Positions 8,773 through 15,144 of a stretch of 15,237 nucleotides of DNA are shown one piece after another. The stretch lies in assembly GCA_001311805.1 (NCBI GenBank), contig BBCA01000063.1:1-15237 (forward strand). Direction: 5' to 3'. Under the pieces are notes generated by a model, which was not told where the DNA came from, did not search any database, and saw only the letters and a program-made list of their open reading frames with translations. The stretch is from Lentibacillus juripiscarius JCM 12147. GTDB lineage: Bacteria; Bacillota; Bacilli; Bacillales_D; Amphibacillaceae. Numbering within the stretch: the first letter of the stretch is position 1; each line of letters opens with the position of its first letter. The translations under genes and the position numbers were made by a program.

Positions 8773-9209
8773 ATGGATCAAAACATACAAAACCTAATTG
8801 ATGGATTGAACGAAGACTTGGCACATGAATATGGTGCTGCGATTCAGTACACGTATAGCGCATCGGTCGTATCCGGATTGTACCGCTCTGCATTGAAACC
8901 TTTTTTTGAAAATGAAATAAATGATGAAATGGGTCATGCCCTGTATTTGTCTGAAAAATCAAATCACTCGGCGGAACACCAACAACCAAATCTGCAGACA
9001 TCCCACAGCCAACCGATGTAAAAGACTTATTGGAAGCAGCCCTGGAAGCAGAAAAAGATACCATTAGCCGATACGAAACACGCAAACAGCAAGCAGAAAA
9101 AGCGGGCTACACCGAACTTGTCGTCAAACTGGAAGACATGATTGCCGACGAAACAGGCCACAAAGAAGAAATCGAACGGCTGCTAACTGACCCTAGAGTA
9201 CATTCTTAA
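8773..9209 (+). CDS. Ferritin-like di-iron four-helix protein (one 1-base deletion)
   Basis: The repaired protein is 145 aa. It has the spacing of a four-helix ferritin-like/rubrerythrin-type bundle: Glu19 in HEYGAAIQY, Glu52 and His55 in NDEMGH, Glu residues in LEAEKDTISRYE, and Glu127 and His130 in ADETGH. These are the usual di-iron ligand positions. A role in iron storage or oxidative stress defence is inferred from the fold only; the exact subfamily (bacterioferritin-like, Dps-like or rubrerythrin-like) cannot be fixed by eye. The ATG at 8773 has a moderate AAAGGTTGGGG upstream. One A is missing from the 5-base run at 8954-8958; restoring it reads SEKIKSLGGTPTT. It is followed by a foldable repeat and a terminator. 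Confidence 0.85.
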
Positions 9210-9270
9210 TGAATGGCTGTTTCTAAAAGATTGTTGCCTATGAATGGAGAAAAACTGCTAGATACTCTGA

Positions 9271-9385
9271 GCAGCCCGAATACACGTAGACTCCTGCGGG
9301 AAGTACGAGATAGGCAAGACCCCACAGGGCTCTGCCCGAGGAGGCTTGCCACTCGCCCGCGGAAAGCGAAGTGGATTCGGGTTGC
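9271..9385. repeat. Bacillaceae intergenic repeat, strongly foldable (115 bp)
   Basis: The ends GCAGCCCGAATACAC and GTGGATTCGGGTTGC are complementary in 13 of 15 positions. Inside, GGCAAG pairs with CTTGCC, and CTGCGGG can pair with CCCGCGG. The CTCCTGCGGG, GAGGAGGCTTGCC and CCCGCGGAAAGCGAAG blocks resemble a repeat that I recall from many Bacillaceae intergenic regions (recollection, not a search). It is GC-rich compared with its surroundings and lies between the ferritin-like gene and its terminator. Confidence 0.7.
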
Positions 9386-9420
9386 GGACTAAAATAAAAC
9401 AATCTGTACGAAAGTTCCTA

Positions 9421-9459
9421 ATGAAAAAGGACTGCTCATCACGGGCAGTCCTTTTTCAT
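9421..9459 (+). terminator. Terminator of the ferritin-like gene
   Basis: ATGAAAAAGGACTGC and GCAGTCCTTTTTCAT form a perfect 15-bp inverted repeat with a nine-base loop. The 3' arm carries the TTTTT tract, so it can work on either strand. Confidence 0.75.
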
Positions 9460-9497
9460 AATTCTGTCCTCTTACGCACCATCTTTTTGCAATCAAT

Positions 9498-9505
9498 GTT
9501 ATAAT
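9498..9505 (+). promoter_or_regulatory. Extended -10 promoter element of the amidohydrolase gene
   Basis: TGTTATAAT is a perfect TATAAT with an upstream TGn. No good -35 is present at 16-18 bp, which is common for extended -10 promoters. It overlaps the ATG at 9504, so that ATG cannot be the translation start of transcripts made here. Confidence 0.55.
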
Positions 9506-9520
9506 GATGGGAAAAGGCTT

Positions 9521-9528
9521 AGAGGGGG
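9521..9528 (+). promoter_or_regulatory. Ribosome binding site that sets the amidohydrolase start
   Basis: AGAGGGGG lies eight bases before the in-frame TTG at 9537. Confidence 0.65.
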
Positions 9529-9536
9529 CTATTGCA

Positions 9537-10706
9537 TTGCTTAACGCGATACATAACAAACTGGATGAGCTATTTCCGGAAATGGTTGATATTCGCCGTT
9601 ACCTGCACCAGTATCCGGAAGTATCGTTCCAGGAAACGAAAACAGCACAATATATCGCCGATTACTACGAGGAACTAGGCATCCCCTATGAAAAGAATGT
9701 CGGCGGCAACGGGGTTATTGCCACGATGAAAGGCGGCAAACCGGGCAAGAGGATTGCACTAAGGGCTGATTTTGACGCATTGCCGATTCAGGACGAGAAA
9801 GATGTCCCGTATAAATCAAAAGTAGACGGTGTGATGCACGCTTGTGGGCACGATGGACATACGGCTTCCCTTTTGACTTTGGCCAAAACAATGAAGGACT
9901 TTCAGGACGAACTGCCGGGGACCATCCTTTTCCTGCATCAGCATGCAGAAGAATATGCACCGGGGGGAGCGAAGCCTATTATCGAATCCGGTGCGCTTAA
10001 TAATGCGGATGCCGTGTTCGGAACGCATCTGTGGGCAACAACCCCACTCGGCGTGCTCCAGACTTCCAAAGGCGCGTTCATGGCTGGACCGGACCGTTTC
10101 GAAATTACCATTCAAGGTCAAGGCGGGCACGGCGGCTATCCACATGAGACAAAAGACGCCATCACCATTGGATCGCAGGTTGTCTCCCAACTGCAACAAA
10201 TTGTTTCGCGACGGCTTGACCCACTGGAAACAGCTGTCATCTCCATCGGTCAATTCGAAGCCGGTAATGCATTCAATGTCATTGCCGACAAAGCAAGACT
10301 CGTCGGAACCGTTCGCTACCTTGCAAACGATGTTCAGGAGAAAATAATAAGCGAAATGGAAAAGGTTGTGAAAGGTATTTGCGACACGAATGATGCCACT
10401 TACTCCATCAACTATGAAAAAGGCTATCCGCCCCTTGTAAATAATGCAGAAGAAGCCGAGCTGGTACTTCATGCGTCCGAAAACGTAAAAGAAATTCACA
10501 CAGCTGAAGAAATAAAACCGGTTATGGCCGGGGGAAGATTTTGCCTACTACACGATAGAAAAGCCGGGTGCCTATTTTTTTACAGGTGCGCAAAAGATGA
10601 CAGCCCTTATCCGCACCACCACCCGAAATTTGATATTGATGAACGGGCGATTCCTATTGCCGCCAAGACACTCATAGCTGCCTACTTGGCGTATCAGGAA
10701 CAATAA
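9537..10706 (+). CDS. M20-family metal-dependent amidohydrolase, YhaA-like (two compensating indels)
   Basis: A 389-aa cytosolic enzyme of the amidohydrolase/carboxypeptidase branch of family M20, which hydrolyses N-acyl or amide bonds of amino acid derivatives; the substrate is not readable from sequence. Metal-site motifs are HACGHDGHT (Cys103, His105), QHAEE (Glu138, Glu139), GTHLW (His164) and the C-terminal HHHPKFDIDE. The start is TTG 9537 after AGAGGGGG, because the upstream ATG at 9504 lies inside the -10 box. The gene reads through without a stop, but residues ~333-353 are in the wrong frame: one G too many at 10530-10534 and one A too few at 10592-10595. Repair gives the expected AGEDFAYYTIEKPGAYFF. 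B. subtilis has a YhaA homologue beside ecsC, on the same strand as ecs; here it faces the other way. Confidence 0.88.
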   Translation: MLNAIHNKLDELFPEMVDIRRYLHQYPEVSFQETKTAQYIADYYEELGIPYEKNVGGNGVIATMKGGKPGKRIALRADFDALPIQDEKDVPYKSKVDGVMHACGHDGHTASLLTLAKTMKDFQDELPGTILFLHQHAEEYAPGGAKPIIESGALNNADAVFGTHLWATTPLGVLQTSKGAFMAGPDRFEITIQGQGGHGGYPHETKDAITIGSQVVSQLQQIVSRRLDPLETAVISIGQFEAGNAFNVIADKARLVGTVRYLANDVQEKIISEMEKVVKGICDTNDATYSINYEKGYPPLVNNAEEAELVLHASENVKEIHTAEEIKPVMAGGRFCLLHDRKAGCLFFYRCAKDDSPYPHHHPKFDIDERAIPIAAKTLIAAYLAYQEQ

Positions 10707-10727
10707 ACTGTCATTGGTGCCAACAAA

Positions 10728-10763
10728 ATAACGCTCAGAGCGGAAATTTTCTCTGAGCGTTAT
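10728..10763 (-). terminator. Hairpin, terminator of the dihydrouridine synthase gene
   Basis: ATAACGCTCAGAG and CTCTGAGCGTTAT form a perfect 13-bp stem. The T-rich tail (TTTTG) follows it only on the minus strand, so it fits the convergent minus-strand gene. Confidence 0.55.
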
Positions 10764-10783
10764 AGGAAAAAGCGCGAGCAAGG

Positions 10784-10826
10784 AATAGACCTCACCCAGC
10801 TGCTAAACTCAGGGAGGTCTATTTTT
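10784..10826 (+). terminator. Terminator of the amidohydrolase gene
   Basis: AATAGACCTC and GAGGTCTATT form a perfect 10-bp stem with a 20-base loop. It ends in a TTTTTC tract on the plus strand, about 80 bp after the stop codon. Confidence 0.6.
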
Positions 10827-10892
10827 CTGGTCTGTAATCGTTACAACGAGTGTTGCGAGAGCATCGGTTGTAAAATTTTGATTATTTAACGT

Positions 10893-11836
10893 TTAATCAA
10901 GCAATGCACGTACTTCATCTGTTGACTCTGTCTCCATCAATCGATTTCTTAGTTCACTCGCCCCTTTAAACGCACGGACATATATCTTAAAAAAGCGACG
11001 AAGTGGTTTGAATTGACGTGGCTCTAATGTTGAATAGTTATCATGGAGATCCAGATGTAACCTTAAAAGATCAAGCAATTCTTTACTGCTATGGTCTTTC
11101 CGCTCTTTTTCAAAGGCAAATGGATTTTTAAAAATACCGCGCCCAATCATAACCCCATCAACACCATACCTGCGAACGAGATCCAAGCCAGTTTGACGGT
11201 CAGGAATATCCCCATTAATCGTCAAAAGTGTATCTGGTGCCACATGATCACGAAGTTTTTTTAATCTCCGGAATTAATTCCCAATGCGCATCCACCTTAC
11301 TCATTTCTTTTTTGTGCGCAAATGAATAGAAAGATTAACAATGTCTTGTTTCAATAAATGTGTAAGCCAATCGTGCCATTCATCTACATCCGTATAACCA
11401 AGCCTTGTTTTCACACTTACAGGCAACCCTCCTGCTTTTGCTGCTTGTATTAGCTCTGCTGCAACTTCTGGGCGACGGATAAGACCGCATCCCTTCCCAT
11501 TTGAGGCCACATTGGGTGCAGGACAACCCATATTAATATCCACACCGCCAAAACCTTCTTTCGCCATTCCAATACTCATTTGCCGAAAATATTCGGGTTT
11601 ATCACCCCATATATGAGCCACCATCGGTTGTTCATCTTCTGTAAAAGTCAAGCGCCCACGAACACTTTGGTGCCCCTCTGGATGACAATAACTTTCCGTG
11701 TTTGTAAACTCTGTAAAAAACACATCAGGTCTAGCTGCCGCACTTACTACATGGCGGAAAACAACATCTGTCACATCTTCCATTGGTGCCAGTATAAAAA
11801 CGGTCTTGGTAACTCACGCCAAAAATTATCTGTCAT
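10893..11836 (-). CDS. dus: tRNA-dihydrouridine synthase, Dus family (three indels)
   Basis: FMN-dependent enzyme that reduces uridine to dihydrouridine in the tRNA D-loop. The repaired protein is 314 aa. The TIM-barrel begins [20 protein letters not shown]. The catalytic Cys105 is in INMGCPAPN, followed by [25 protein letters not shown] and [12 protein letters not shown] are the usual substrate and FMN-phosphate blocks. Three homopolymer errors break it: a run of 5 that should be 6 at 11796-11800, a run of 6 that should be 7 at 11308-11313, and a run of 7 that should be 6 at 11256-11262. After repair the middle reads [20 protein letters not shown]. The start ATG 11836 has AGAGGA rather far upstream (about 12 nt). 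It is a second Dus type, distinct from the DusB usually found near folate genes (inference); the target uridine is unknown. Confidence 0.88.
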
Positions 11837-11867
11837 ATTCTGTTCAAATCCTCTCATTATCGGGGTG

Positions 11868-11921
11868 TCAGGACAACTCCTGATGTAACCACAAAAATAA
11901 AAAGCAAAGATATCTCTGCTT
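11868..11921 (-). promoter_or_regulatory. Possible structured leader of the dus gene
   Basis: Between the predicted start of transcription (~11923) and the dus start codon, two hairpins can form on the minus strand. AAGCAGAGATATCTTTGCTT (11902-11921) is followed by TTTATTTTT, and TCAGGA-GTTG-TCCTGA spans 11868-11883. The first has the form of a weak terminator at the very 5' end. Confidence 0.3.
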
Positions 11922-11929
11922 CTTTTACA

Positions 11930-11959
11930 CTTATACCATGGTTAAGCACTTTTTATCAA
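11930..11959 (-). promoter_or_regulatory. SigA-type promoter of the dus gene
   Basis: On the minus strand TTGATA, an 18-bp spacer and TATAAG lie about 95 bp upstream of the start codon. Confidence 0.5.
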
Positions 11960-12096
11960 ACGAAGCTAATATGTAATCTAACAAAACATGCTGCTTCAGC
12001 GGATGACAATAAGTTGTGCCCTCTTGAAAAAAGGGTATTAACTCTATGCTAATTTGCATTTACTTTATCAATAAATCACATCATTACAATAAAATA

Positions 12097-12129
12097 AGCA
12101 GACCAATTCTATTGCCTAATTGGACTGCT
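12097..12129 (-). terminator. Terminator of the ecsAB operon
   Basis: AGCAGACCAATT and AATTGGACTGCT form a stem with one internal A-A mismatch. On the minus strand it is followed by TTATTTTATT, about 70 bp after the ecsB stop codon. The rest of 11960-12201 shows no gene or other structure that I can support. Confidence 0.6.
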
Positions 12130-12201
12130 ATTTTCTGTTTTGTACTCCAAAACCGAACCCGTCAGAATCCATCTGAGCGTTTTTTATGCAAAAACTGTCA
12201 A

Positions 12202-13414
12202 TCAAACCATAACTTTCTTATAAACGAAACCATGAATAAACGTGTAAATGAACAAGGCTCCAACAGCCAATACGACAAGTGAACCTATCCATTCCTGCAT
12301 GCTTGCAAATAGCACCGCATACAGCACGGTCTGAATCATGGCCAGCTGATAAAGCAATTTGACTAACGACCGCTGCCGCACATCCAAGCCAACCGGGTAC
12401 AAATCCAGCCACATAACAGTTCGGTGATGATGATAAAGCGTGACCATCTGGAAGCTGCTCATGTACAGAAAGAGCACAGCAAACACCAGCTTCAGCCATA
12501 TATTTGGGATAAAGTAAATAAACAGCCCGCCAATCACGAGAAGCCTCCCATACATCCCCAAATAATCGCCACTTCTGATAAACGCAATCCGATACAAATA
12601 ATCAAATGTATGTTTTTGGTCAAACGGAACACGCTTCATCAGTGCAACCAGCCAGTGCCGACGCTTCACCTGATTTTTCAGGTGCGGAACATCAGTGAAC
12701 ATATTCGCAATCCGATAAACGTCTGCATCCGGCTTCGGTCTTTTTCAACCAGCAAATCCCATACAATTCCCGGCTGTTTCCCGGAGACACGCCAATCATA
12801 AATAAAGACAAACGCAAATATAATCGTCGTTATGCCTGCCCACAGCATTTCACCGCGGACCGCAAAATAAAATACCGCCACATTCAAAAGCAACCGGGCT
12901 GCCTGGTCTGTCTGCCGCACACCGGGTTCCCTGATTTTCAGCATCCACCAATTGGCAATCAGGTTCCATCCTTTAAAAATAAGCACGACAAACAGCGTCC
13001 ATAAATAAACATTCCCTGCCCTGTCCGGGTAGGAAGCGAAATACAGCGGCCCGAATGCAGCACCGGCAAAAAGCAATAAATAAAGCTGGACAACAAAACT
13101 GTAAATCAGCGCGTTCCGGAAATATGGTCCCATTTTATGTTCAGCGGCGATTAGAAACACAAGATCCGGCTCTTTCAGAAGTGTCCGAACCGGGCTATAG
13201 CTGACAAGCAGACCAAACGTTCCCCCAATAATTGCCGCTGTCGGAAAGTGCTCGGGAAGTTCTGCGAGCCATCTCTGATAGTAATAAGCAGCCGCTGAAA
13301 TAAAAATAGCATCGCAACAGCTATATGCCCATTAAATATGTACCGCAAATAGCGGCTTGTCTCCTTCATATGCGCAGCAAACCGCTGCTTAAAAAACGTA
13401 TGCGCGTCAAACAT
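12202..13414 (-). CDS. ecsB: ABC transporter membrane protein EcsB (two 1-base deletions)
   Basis: Membrane subunit of the Ecs ABC transporter. In B. subtilis Ecs affects protein secretion, competence and regulated proteolysis in the membrane. The repaired protein is 404 aa (B. subtilis 408). It begins MFDAHTFFKQRFAAHMKETSRYLRYIFNGH, the EcsB-type cytosolic N-terminus. Membrane segments follow, grouped in an N-terminal half and a C-terminal half, with a basic cytosolic loop around VKRRHWLVALMKRVPFDQK. Two homopolymer losses break it: 13302-13306 (repair reads AMLFFISAAAYYYQRW) and 12717-12719 (repair reads MQTFYRIANMFTDVP). Its ATG overlaps the ecsA stop (ATGTTTGA). No ecsC gene follows; the next gene on this strand is dus. 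Confidence 0.92.
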
Positions 13415-14148
13415 GGCTATCTTCCTTTGTCAGTTCCACATACAAGTCATCCAATGAGGCATCCGGCATGTCAAACTCCCGCCTTAATTCAGCAAGTGTG
13501 CCGTTTGCCCTGATTTTTCCGTCATGCAGGATGACAAACCGGTCACAATTCCGCTCCGCAGTTGCCAGGATATGGGTTGACATCAGTACACCCGACCCAT
13601 TTGCTTTCATCTCATCCATCCACTCCAGGTAGGATTTGATGCCGAGCGGGTCTAGTCCGACAAACGGCTCGTCCACAATATATAAAGGCGGCTCAATCAA
13701 AAATGCGCACATAATCATCACTTTTGCCGCATCCCTTTCGAAAAATGCGTCGGAAACCATTTGAGCCGTTTTTCCATCCGGAATGCTTTCAGCAATGGAT
13801 CTAGCCTCTTCTCAAAAGTGGATTCCGGTATATCGTAAGCCATTGCCGTCAGCCGTAAATGCTCGTACAATGTCAATTCATCATACAGGATAGGCATCTC
13901 CGGAATATAAGCCACCTGATTCCGGTATGTATTCGGGCTGTCCTCAAAGGTCTTTCCGTTGACCGCGACCGTTCCAGTCCTGGCCTGCATCAAGCCGATA
14001 ATATGCTTGATAGTCGTACTTTTCCCGCCCCATTCAGACCAATAAGCCCGACAATTTCTCCAGGATAAACGTCAAACGAAATACCATGCAGCACGTTTTT
14101 ATGTGTGTATCCACCGTGTAAATCGGCGATATGCAGCAAAGGTTCCAC
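13407..14148 (-). CDS. ecsA: ABC transporter ATP-binding protein EcsA (two 1-base deletions)
   Basis: ATPase subunit partnered with EcsB. The repaired protein is 247 aa, identical in length to B. subtilis EcsA. Walker A is GLNGAGKST with Lys43. The signature loop is the Ecs-type variant HFSKGMRQK (136-143) in place of LSGGQ. Walker B is LYIVDEP (Asp160, Glu161), followed by a D-loop GLDP and switch His193 in STHIL. The start is GTG 14148, preceded by TGGAGGG seven bases upstream. The in-frame ATG at 14187 lies inside the promoter spacer and is rejected. Two homopolymer losses break the frame: 14020-14023 (in the Walker A lysine codon region) and 13722-13725 (just after MRQ). It is the first gene of ecsA-ecsB. 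Confidence 0.94.
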
Positions 14149-14155
14149 AACTTTT

Positions 14156-14162
14156 CCCTCCA
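14156..14162 (-). promoter_or_regulatory. Ribosome binding site that sets the ecsA start
   Basis: TGGAGGG on the minus strand lies seven bases before GTG 14148. Confidence 0.75.
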
Positions 14163-14177
14163 GTTTACTCTCTTTAA

Positions 14178-14206
14178 ATTTTACCATGTTTCATAGGGCA
14201 TTCCAA
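14178..14206 (-). promoter_or_regulatory. SigA-type promoter of ecsAB
   Basis: On the minus strand TTGGAA, a 17-bp spacer and TAAAAT. It puts transcription start just upstream of the TGGAGGG site and makes the ATG at 14187 untranscribed. Confidence 0.6.
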
Positions 14207-14261
14207 AACAAACTCGTCGACAAAAAAAAATGTGTATAAATTAACTTCCATCCGTTCAGAC

Positions 14262-14267
14262 TATAAA
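14262..14267 (+). promoter_or_regulatory. Candidate -10 box of the structured RNA
   Basis: TATAAA lies about seven bases before the first base of the closing helix at 14274. No good -35 is visible; TTAACT at 14241 has a spacer of only 15. Confidence 0.35.
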
Positions 14268-14269
14268 TG

Positions 14270-14597
14270 AAGCCAAGAGGATGAACAAAATCATGTAATT
14301 TCGTGATGCACACAAATGAGGTGTTTGCGATCGGCAATTAGGTGATTGGCACTCCAGGATCGAAGCCAAGCGTCTGTGATGCGAAGCAAGATCTTTCGTA
14401 CCGTCTAATGCGTAAAACCAATTTGTCAGACGGTCTCAAGCAATTGGGATACTGACAAAGCGGTTGTTTGTAATCACGTTAAAAGTGCGCTTGCAGTTTA
14501 ACAACATTACAAAAGTCCCCAACGTAGATGTTGTCATCCTCTTGCTTCTTAGTCAGGCCGGCTCACCACCCGTGAGTCCGGCCTGTTTCTTTTTTTT
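14270..14597 (+). ncRNA. Candidate ~320-nt structured non-coding RNA with its own terminator
   Basis: CAAGAGGATGA (14274-14284) is perfectly complementary to TCATCCTCTTG (14534-14544), an 11-bp helix closing about 250 nt. Inside, separate perfect stems can form: ATCATG/CGTGAT (14290-14307, with one G-U), CGATC/GATCG (14328-14362), ACCGTCT/AGACGGT (14400-14434), and TTTGTAAT/ATTACAAA (14467-14513) with GTTAAA/TTTAAC nested in it. An intrinsic terminator follows at once. No ORF of useful length is present on either strand. I looked for and did not find hallmarks of tmRNA, RNase P, SRP RNA, 6S RNA or a T-box. It is divergent from ecsA and not placed as a leader of any plus-strand gene. The function is unknown. 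Confidence 0.6.
14555..14597 (+). terminator. Intrinsic terminator of the structured RNA
   Basis: AGGCCGGCTCAC and GTGAGTCCGGCCT pair over 12 bp with one bulged T and a five-base loop. They are followed by GTTTC and eight T residues. This is the strongest terminator in the window and points rightward. Confidence 0.85.
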
Positions 14598-14750
14598 AAC
14601 GTCAGAAATCATATGTTTATGGATGACCTTATTTACTATCTAAACAGATGAGATAGTCCGAACCTCGAACTTTCCACGCACAGGTGTACCTTTGGAATAA
14701 AGTTTGATCAAAAACAACAAACAAACCCCCATTTTACGGTAAATGAAAAG

Positions 14751-14785
14751 AACCCGTTTTGAAAAAAGATTAATCAAAACGGGTT
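14751..14785 (-). terminator. Terminator overlapping the end of the small membrane protein gene
   Basis: AACCCGTTTTGA and TCAAAACGGGTT are a perfect 12-bp inverted repeat with an 11-base loop. On the minus strand it is followed by CTTTTCATTT. Its first arm encodes the last codons (Thr-Arg-Phe-Asp), and the stop codon lies in the loop. Confidence 0.55.
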
Positions 14786-14904
14786 AATTCTTTAATATTG
14801 TCACTTTTTAGTTTTATGTTTTTCTTTGCCTCACCTACAAAATAAGATAATAAACCTATTGTTAATGCTAGGACGGGAAGGTTGAATAAAATAAAATCAG
14901 GCAT
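14770..14904 (-). CDS. Small single-pass membrane protein, 44 aa, unknown function
   Basis: ATG 14904 is preceded by AAGGGGGGG seven bases upstream, a strong ribosome binding site. The product starts MPDFILFNLPVLALTIGLLS and has one hydrophobic segment (about 4-23, ending SYFVG). A basic, charged tail follows: EAKKNIKLKSDNIKELTRFD. It resembles short hydrophobic proteins with an outside N-terminus and a cytosolic positive tail. I do not recognise a family. Support comes from the ribosome binding site, a possible upstream promoter and a terminator exactly at its end. It is encoded convergent to the structured RNA. It could be a small membrane-protein regulator or a toxin-like peptide; neither is shown by the sequence. 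Confidence 0.6.
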   Translation of the reverse strand: MPDFILFNLPVLALTIGLLSYFVGEAKKNIKLKSDNIKELTRFD

Positions 14905-14936
14905 TACTTTACCCCCCCTTGTTATATAATCCTCTA

Positions 14937-14966
14937 TTACTACAAACGTGCTCGTTAGCTTAACAA
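14937..14966 (-). promoter_or_regulatory. Weak candidate promoter of the small membrane protein
   Basis: On the minus strand TTGTTA, an 18-bp spacer and TAGTAA lie about 33 bp upstream of the start codon. Beyond it, 14967-15144 shows no gene or element that I can identify. Confidence 0.35.
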
Positions 14967-15144
14967 AGAATCTAATACAAATGGTATGATAATTAGCAAT
15001 ATAGAATTCAAATCATGACGATTAGACTGATGTGGTTCGGTTTAGGGAGAATGATTGGAGGTTGTACAAAGAGGACCACCTATATGGGAATGATCATCTG
15101 CTAAACGGTTTCTTCACGTTTATCGTTTTTAGTTCAGTCACACC

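Noticed and set aside
9816..10499. 227-codon open frame on the minus strand
   Set aside because: Antisense to the M20 amidohydrolase, with no start signal and no family resemblance.
237..14148. Mass pseudogenisation of the locus
   Set aside because: Nearly all lesions are single-base homopolymer changes, spread evenly over essential and non-essential genes, with all active-site residues kept; sequencing error explains this better.
14270..14597. tmRNA, RNase P RNA, SRP RNA, 6S RNA or a T-box leader
   Set aside because: The hallmark sequences of these families (for example GAGGAAAGUCC of RNase P, the SRP GGUCAGG loop, the T-box GGUGG motif and a tmRNA tag frame) are not present, and the internal stems do not fit the single rod of 6S RNA.
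14598..14750. Remnant of a transposase or of hit
   Set aside because: I translated the stretch and saw only short, unrecognisable pieces; a claim would be guesswork.
15015..15104. 29-codon open frame on the plus strand
   Set aside because: No ribosome binding site at a proper distance and no recognisable composition; probably chance in a non-coding stretch.
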